Assembly (NCBI RefSeq): GCF_037975245.1
Contig: NC_092576.1
Span: 13,558,611-13,622,610 of the forward strand
DNA from: Apostichopus japonicus
Taxonomy: Eukaryota > Echinodermata > Holothuroidea > Aspidochirotida > Stichopodidae
Direction of reading: 5' to 3'
Length of the DNA: 64,000 nt
The notes under the pieces were generated by a model. It was not told the origin of the DNA. It did not search any database and saw only the letters and a list, made by a program, of their open reading frames with translations. Position numbers and translations under genes: made by a program. Within the stretch, counting starts at the first letter, position 1; every line of letters begins with the position of its first letter. Of this stretch, positions 51,501-60,500 are shown one piece after another.

Positions 51501-54500
51501 ATGACACAATTCCAATCATTCTTCTCCCAATATTCCTCAACCCTCTCCACGCAGGCCACTCCAACCTCTGCCAGAACCAGCAAAGTTTATTTCCTCTGTC
51601 GGGTAAGGTCGTCAGTGGGTCTCTGCATGTTTTAGGTCAACGTTGTTTATCGGCCATTTTTGTCAGCTGTTACACACCCCCCTCCCCCTCCCACCTCTAC
51701 AATGATCCCAAAAGAACGGCTCAAAGGACACGAGAAGAGGGAGGGCGGCAAGCCGTTATAGTTTGTAAATATCTCGCGAGAAGCAAAGATATCGATGAGA
51801 TATTAGGTAGTTCGGAGGTCTGCCCCTTCTTTATAGTTTCGTGGCAAAACATTTTTACCTGAATAAAATAGAAAAAATAGAAAATCAATTGATGGTGCTG
51901 ATTTCGTTGAAATTTTTACTTCACGGTCTCTGTTTCAGTGTTTTGATGCGTTGCATGTCGGTGGTGCGGTTTTAATTGTCGAACTGTGGTGGAATGCTGT
52001 TTATTATGGAATCTGTTTCTTGTGAAACATATATTTTAAGAGAAAAAAATACATGTAGCTATCCTTAAATTTAATTTATGTTTTAATGTACTCTGTATCA
52101 AAAATGAAATGATAAAAGAAGGAACTCTATCAAACAATTTCTTGTTTCCACTAGAAGTTTTTTTTTACTTTTTATTTATATTGACTCTATTCACCAGTTT
52201 GTGTAGTGATATGTGAGATGACCTAATGCTGAGGTCATCAGGGTCAAGTTTGTTTTATCACTTTGTTGTTTTAAGGTCATGTGATGCTTGCTTGTCTACA
52301 CTGTGTGTGTTGTCAAGGCAGCCTACCTGTGTCTACATATCTGTTTTAAAATTCTGTGAATGAATGTGAAGTTTTTACTTGGAAGAGAAGGCAGTTCCTT
52401 CCATGCCCCTTTGTTTAACCCTGGCAGACTGCTGAAATGCACCCCTTTTAACCCATCCATCCACCTCTATCACCCCTGCCATCCTTGCATGAAGTACTTA
52501 GCAAAGATTTATGCCTTCATCCCCCCTCCCCCCCAACTCCCCCCTCCAAACTCCCCCCTCCCAACTCCCCCCTCCCAACGCCCCTCCCCTTTTAAGTGGA
52601 TTCTTCTGGTTGGATGCAGATACATACTGGTATAGTATATATCATATTTTGCTTTAGTACAAAAGTACAACTTGAAAGGGAGGATTCCCTCCCGTGCACA
52701 CAATCATTTTATACAGAGGTCTCAACATACAGTAGGACAGCTTTAAGGCCTCACTTTGTACTTGGTTATTAAACTTGTCCACTTTCTAAATTTGTAAGAT
52801 CTAACAAAATTAAAGAGCACAGTCATTTCATTCATTTGATTTCAGAGGTAACTTGTTAAATTACTGAAGAAATTTGTGGAACCTGCTTTATTAAAACCTG
52901 CTGTAAGGAAAGTGTTTACTTTATGATGTGGAATATGCACAGAATAAATGGAAATTCCTTCATCTTCTCTTGACAATCTTTCAGTACCAAAAACAATCTT
53001 CATCTTTAGTCACTTCAATTTCTCCTCTGTCCAGAATTTTGCTTTCAATTTTAACCTCAACCTAATCCAAATGTGTGTCTTTTGTACAAAGGCATATGTA
53101 TGATATGGTCAATAGTGTGCAATTCAGGGGAATTGATTCTTGAATGTGAATGTTGCCTTTCAAAGGAGAGTAGAATGTCTTCTCTCTCGCCGTTTCGTTT
53201 ACCTCATATCACAGCGTGTTGAAGCATAAAAGGAATCCTGACCGTTGCTTTAAAGAACGGTGATTGTGTCTTCCTTGCTGGCGAAAATCTGTCAGTGTTT
53301 GTGTCTGTTCCTCAAAGCATGATCCCTGAATCGGGAAGTTCCCTGATTCAGCATGATCCCTGAATCGGGAAGTTCCTGAATCCTGAACTACAGTACAAAA
53401 AAAAAAAAAAACATCAGCATGTCATTTAACGTCCTTGTTTGATATCAATTGGTAATTCTGTGTATGGCTTACTGTATTCCCTTTAACTTTAACAGTGCAT
53501 CAAGTAACTCGATGTGTTAGGTGTCCGACCGTACCATATATATCACTCTTCGTACAAGTTTATAATCACGTATTCTAGTAAATATTAATTAACTTGCTGT
53601 GAAATTTAAGGTAACGAGACAAAACAAATGTCTTTCAGCTCATGCAGATCTGTCTCATTCTTGAGATGCAGAAAATAGCCATTAAAAGTTGAAAATAATT
53701 TCAAGCCATGAATTCAAGCCTTTGTGGGTTCTTTGTGTTTTAACACAGTTGTCAAAATATGTCAAAAAAGCTTAGCCCATAATTTGTGGAATGACCCAAA
53801 TATATATGTTTCCTTATTTTCCAGAAGCGATCTGTTATTTGTTGTCTAATTTCATCTCTTTATAGACACATTACATTGTTGCCATTCTTCCTCACAAAGT
53901 AATATTAAAAGTAGAGAATTTCCAAAACTTTGCCAAATTCTGTACATGTCTTCCTGCAAATACTGCAGAGAATAATTTATCCAGTATTGCATCACAATAT
54001 GCTATGCAAAACGGTACATTGCAAAATGCTATGCAAGACGGTACATTGCAAAGTGCTATGCAAAACAGTACATTGCAAAGTGCTATGCAAAACGGTACAT
54101 TGTAAAGTGCTATGCAAAAGGGTACAATGCAGTCTGTTACAAAACGGTACATTGTAAAGTGCTATGGAAAATGGTACAATGTAAAGTGCTATGCAAAAGG
54201 GTACAATGCAGTCTGTTACAAAACGGTACATTGTAAAGTGCTATGCAAAAGGGTACAATGCAAAGTCTGTTACAAAACGGTACATAGTAAAGTGCTATGC
54301 AAAAGGGTACATTGCAAATTCTATGCAAAACGGTACATTGCAAAGTGCTATGCAAAACGGTACATTGAAAAATACAATGCAAAACGGTACATTGCAAAGT
54401 GCTATGCAAAACGGTACATTGCAAAGTGCTATGCAAAACGGTACATTGCTATGCAAGTGGCAAGATGTTTAGCAGTTTATGTGTCAACCATAGTATTTTA

Positions 54501-57500
54501 CACTACATGCACACTTCAGAGCCTTCAAAGATGCTACACAAAATGTCGACCGCTACATTAATCCCTGTTCTTGTATTTCACGGTTCATACATGCTCAGTT
54601 TGAGAAATACTGTAAGAATCAAACTGTCAACAAACTCTTCCTTTCTCATGATGAGTGGTGTTTAGAAATATCAAAGCAACTGTCACCAAATTTTCCCACT
54701 TTTCATCCTACTGGTATTTTCTAATGTCCCGTTTTACCTCTCTCTCCCCCCACAGAGATATCATATTGGCGAGAGAAGCCTCTCGGTCACCAATGCTTTC
54801 CTGGACAGACTTGCCAAGGAGATCAAAGATATTGTGACCAAGATCTGCTCAGAACAGTGTAACCTCAGTGACCAGGTGAGAAAATGTGGAGAGATAGAGA
54901 TCAAAATAGAGATTTAATATCCAAGTATATGGATGATACAAAAGCAGGCATGCCATTTTTCCGCTAATTCGCGGAATATCCGCTAATTCGCGGAATATCC
55001 GCTAATTCGCGGAATATCCGTTATTTCTTTTCTACCTCTGAGTTTTACACCTTTCAATTTCCGTGAATATCTAACAACAGCGTTGTATCATTTGATCAGC
55101 CTTTTCGCATGTTTTTATTACCTATATCCAAGTTGCAGGGGGACAAAAACTATTATCCTAACACACTGTAGCATATGCCAACTGGAGCCTATACTGCAAT
55201 TTTTGCAAAGTTCCATGATTTTTTTATTTTCCCCAGGCTCATCCCTGCAAAAGTTATCTACCAGTTTCTCTGTATTATGAGAGTGTGTTGATGTAGCAAC
55301 TATAGTTGGTGTGTAAAGAGTTGGAATTGTGAAAAGAGATGTAGGAGGTTGTTTGTGTATGGGGGAGGAGGGCAGGGGTTAGCAGGGGGTGAAAAGCAAA
55401 TGCTAGAAGTAGCAGCAAAGAGGGCTAGGGTGATGGGGGAGGGGGTGGGGGATGGGGAGGGGATGTGGGAGGGGATGTGGGAGGGGAGGGGGATGTAGGA
55501 GGAATGGAGTAGGGGATGGGGGAGGGGATGAGGATGGGGGAGGGGAGAACAAAGTGCCCTGATGTCTCGTTGCGCATTTGCATATCTAATTTATACGCAA
55601 CCATGATACTGACCTGAAAAATGCATAGAATTTCGAAGAAAGTAGATTATTTCATTGTGAAATTATTTGACACAGAAACTTAAAAATCCCCCGTTTTTGT
55701 TGGGTATAGTTTGGTGTCGTCATCTGCCTGTAATTCAGTAGTGTCTGGCTACCTTGTCTGAGTTGCTTTTTTAAATGTTCTGTAATTTCTCTGGTTATAA
55801 AACTGCTGGAAAAGTTGTATAAGCAAAGAATCAACCCCTCACGTTGGTATCCGTTTTTAATTCTGCATCGCTTCTTGTTTTTTTTTTCCTTTTCTTTTTT
55901 TTTCCTCAGCTTCTACCAAAGAATGCCGCTCCTTCCCTGGTCAAGATGGAGATTGCCAAACTTAAGGATAAAGATAAACAGAAGATTATGAAAGAGTTAC
56001 CGAAAGAGGTCACGCCAGGTGAAGAGAGTATCAGGAAAACTCGAGAGAATCTCACCAGGTAAGCGTTTGTCAGTAGTTGGCGGTCACGTCGTGCAGACTT
56101 TTGTAACACCTTTTCTATCATCAAAGATTTTTTTTGATTTTTTTATAAATGGTACAATGGATAAAAAACCCGATGGGTTCCTCGGCCTGAATGTCAACCA
56201 CACCTATGTGTGTATATGGGTATTTCTATAAACCTGGGGTCCAATAGTGTGACGTGGATCCAAAATTTCAATGTCCTTCAATTAAGATGAAATTTTACTT
56301 TTTGATAGAGTTATTATGTGGGTTTTAAAAAATAACAGTGAAGAAGTAAAAAAAAAAGTGCACCTATAGGTTAACAATAGTAATGCAAACCAATATGACG
56401 AAAAAAAACAACATAACAGGGACACCAAAATCCGAACCTGTCAACAGGGGGAAAGTGACATGCCTATAGGTTACACTGCCTCTGTTATCTGTTTTGCACT
56501 AGGTTTTAGATGACTTTCAACAATAAAAAAGCTTTAAGGAGAAATGAGTTTCATTCAACAGAAAATTGCAAAAAAAAAAATGACAACATGCTATTTTCCG
56601 AAAGCAGAAAGTGCTTTTTTTAAAACCATTTTTATTACAGCACAATAAACTCAACAGAGTGGAATGAACAGTCCCTAATATAACACTATCAATCATACCT
56701 ACATATTAAAACCACAAAGGACCACCAACACACCCAAGGTTTTCTGTAGTGCAAGTTCTAATACCGCGAGTTGTATGGAAGTAGGAAAAAACTTAAGCAT
56801 AACAGGGACACCAAAATTTAGTGTCCCCTGTAATGAACAACAGTTAATGATTAACAGACGAACAAATAATTTTATCAAATCTGAAATATTTTAAAAGTCA
56901 ATTATTCATGCACAGGAATACATCCAGTGTCCAATAGTTCAGAAAACTGTATGACTAGCATAGTAAACAATCTGACAAGGTGCCTCACATTTATTCAAAT
57001 CTCAAACATTTCACAAGAAAAAAAAGCTAGAAAAGGTAAATCCAAAAACAATCTGACAAGGTGCCTCACATTTATTCAAATCTCAAACCATTTCACAAGA
57101 ATAAAACTAGAAAAGGTGAATCCAATATTTAACAAGGTGAAGCTTTGACAAGAAAGAAGAAATGTTCAAAATGAAGGCCTTCAAAGTTACTTGATTGAAC
57201 AATTGTTATCAAGTGAAACCTGATCCAGTTCATTGTGGCAAAATTCATACACATGCCCTTTGCTCCAGAGACACTGATGGTGGAGACAAAACGCAAATGT
57301 CCGACAATGGATGAAGGTGACAAAGTTCATTGGTAGACTGGAAGGACCCACTCTTTCGCCGTTGCAAGAATTTCAGTCCAACTTGGCTGTTAGCGATGGC
57401 TTGAACCTGGAATAAGAAGATAAGACGAGCATATTACTTTCAGGAATGATCTCCACATTATGAAGCATAATTTAGCTGCCAAAATGGAGAATTTTGTGTG

Positions 57501-60500
57501 CATCTGGCAAATATTGACTCAACCATACTCACCAAGTAGACAAAGTTCTTCTTGCCAGTAGCAAAATTGATAGCTACGTAGGACCCCACCTGGAGCTTGT
57601 AAAGGAAAATTACTTTGAGTGTGATTATCTTAGAATATATTTTCGGTAACAAAGTGACCTAGATTTGTACGTTTATCAACTCTGTGCTGGACAAGGTTGA
57701 GTAGAGTATGGAGGTTTTACCTCCATGAGTAGAGGCACATGTTGTGGATGGGCAAGGACTGCTTTCTTGATAAGTCAACTGACAAGTTTTAAGATTAATG
57801 TGCTAAGACACAGATGGAGCTTCAATATTCTCATAAACAAACCTAATCTATGACTCCACGAAAAGATTCCACGAAAGGTTTATCCATGATATGAGGCAAA
57901 CAAGTTATTAGTGAAAAATAGGTTACAGAATACAGTATATAAAATATATATAAAATATGGATCTCCATTCCACTAAGTTTTGTCTTTTTCACCTAGAGTA
58001 GGCCTATTACTTTAGACCCTAACACAGTGACAGTGCTACCGTAGGCTAGTTGTTTCAAACAAAGTTCCTATCGATAGTACATACAGTGGTAATGGTAATG
58101 CCATTGATACTCTCAATTTGGGGCCTAGACTATATGTCCATCTGTTTTGGATAATAATTGGTTAAAAATTGCCATAGCGTTCCAATCACAGTCCGCTCTT
58201 ACAAATTAAAAATCGGGCTGATGTAGTATAGCAGTTACAATTTATTTTATTGGTTTTAACGCCGTTTCTGACATATTTTGTGACCCACGTTAAAACTTTG
58301 GTGACTGGGTTGTAGTTTCGCGAAACTTTCAAACGTTATTTTTAAGAGCGTATTTGTTGATATTGTACGCATGTTTTGACATTATCGTACATATCTCGAA
58401 ATAGAAAATAAATTTATCAGCATTTTTGCACAACAAAAAGAAACTTTGTCCTCTTTTTCTACATTTTGCCGTTTCGCGAAATTACCGTAGGCTACATCTT
58501 ATATTCGAATGTAGCCTAAGCTTAGGCCTAGCCTAACGTTAGTTTAAACTGTTAGTGTTACCATAACGGAGTACACCAATGTAAAATGGTGTCCCCTTGA
58601 CAGCAATTGTCCAATTAATGAATCAACCATTTAAAAAAGTCTCAAAAATCAAATTTATCGATAGATTAACTTTTTATTTAGGTCGTAATTTTAAAATGAA
58701 ACATTACTTTAATATTTGCACACTCACTTTTCTGGAACTCAACGGGGTTTGCGGCTTCGACGTAACGAAAATACCATCGTAACGCTGGGGTAGATAGGGG
58801 ACACAAATTTTCTTCGGTGCATTGATCGATGTAGCGCTGGAGTTATATATGATTGTATATGCCTGCAGACGACGTCTAGGACTTATGAATGACGTCATTG
58901 ATTCATAAAACTATGGGATGTGTTTTTTCACAAATGACGTAGCCTTGAAATTTACCAACGTTACGAGGTCTGAGGGACACGAAACTTTTACGAATTTTCG
59001 GGTCGTTGAAGACAACATTTTTGAGCTAGCTTGAACATCCAAAATAGGCCTATGGAGAAGGGATAAGTTGGTTGTTAATGTCTGATCGTACATCGCGATG
59101 CTTGTACATGCACACAGGTTCACACAGGCAATCATTTATCAATTTACCAACGTTACAGGGTGGACACGAAAATGTTACGTTGGGCATGCACATTTCAATA
59201 CTTCGTCATAAACGAGTGGGGACGAAAAAAATACTGAAACTTTGTCAACTTCAACTCTTATTCATGTATTAACTTGTAGTAAATCTGCAAATGAACTTGA
59301 GACAAAATGAACAGTGAGAAATGTTACCAAAGTTAACATGTTTAAATGTCACAGTTGGTACTAAAAATTGTGGGGGACACAAAGGGAAACTTGCACTTAA
59401 AGAAAAAAAACGACAAGAGATTTAAACTTTTTTTATATTTAATTATACTCCCTATACAGTAAACTATGAAATGCAACTAGACATCAGGATATTGAAGTGG
59501 TAATTTGCAAGTGATTGGATAGTATTTGTGCATAGTGTGTGGAAACCCTATTGGACCCCAGGTTTATAGAAATACCCATATGTATAATTCATGCTTTACA
59601 ACAAGGGGACATTAACAGAGGTACACACCTTAATACAGCCTGGGACATGCTACCAACCGGAGACTGCCCCCCCCCTTCCCCCTGCCATTTGATGTTAGTA
59701 CTGATCTGTGTTCCTATTGGTCCAATTAGATCCAGCTAATAACTTCTGCCTCATCCATAGAGTTTACCAAAAGAGTTTCCAATTGTCACTGTTCCCATGA
59801 TCCCCCCCACCCCCACACCAGGTACCATATGTGGACGTCAAATCAGTTACGTCATTCTAAACGAAAAACCTTGGTAATTGGTCTGTGCAATTTCTTAACA
59901 GGATGGATAAACTTCACATGTTACTCACGGAGTTGTGCACGGCGATCAACCACAGCCCAAAGATTGCTGTATGGGAACATGTCTTCTCTCCAAAAGAATA
60001 TCTCTTGCAACATTTAGAAGCTAGATTCTCCAAGTAAGAATTATTTAAAATCTCTTAAGTTTTATATCTTCTTTTTTTCCCTTTTTATGAATATGTAGCA
60101 TTTTGTGCGCTTATGTTACATCCCCCTCACAATTCCCCTGTTAAACCTCCCCAACCCTCTGCCCGGTCCTTACCGTTACCCTGGCCTCCGCTATGCTGCT
60201 GTTGACGACATTTTTGTAGTTGTTCTATTTTGCAGTCTAAAGTATATTGAGCATAACCTCAACTATCACCCTTTGTGCCTATTCACTTCCCTATATAATT
60301 CATATGCTTCTTCAACCTTTAATAGAGCCCCAAGTTAAGCTTTGACTCATTGTACCTTTTTTCCCCCAAATACAAATCTTATGCTTCTTCAACCTTAGAG
60401 CCCTAGTTAACCTTTGACTCATTGTGCCTTTTTTCCCCCTATACAATTCTTATGCTTCTTCAACCTTAGAGCCTTAGTTAACCTTTGACTCATTGTGCCT

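Noticed and set aside
50959-51501. 180-residue open frame with a 14-residue repeat
   Set aside because: The 42-bp minisatellite is a multiple of three, which keeps frames open. It lies inside a NCKAP1 intron and other frames are open too.
54112-54561. 149-residue frame with YIAKCYAKR repeats, and its reverse shadows
   Set aside because: Product of the 27-bp minisatellite; several frames on both strands are equally open.
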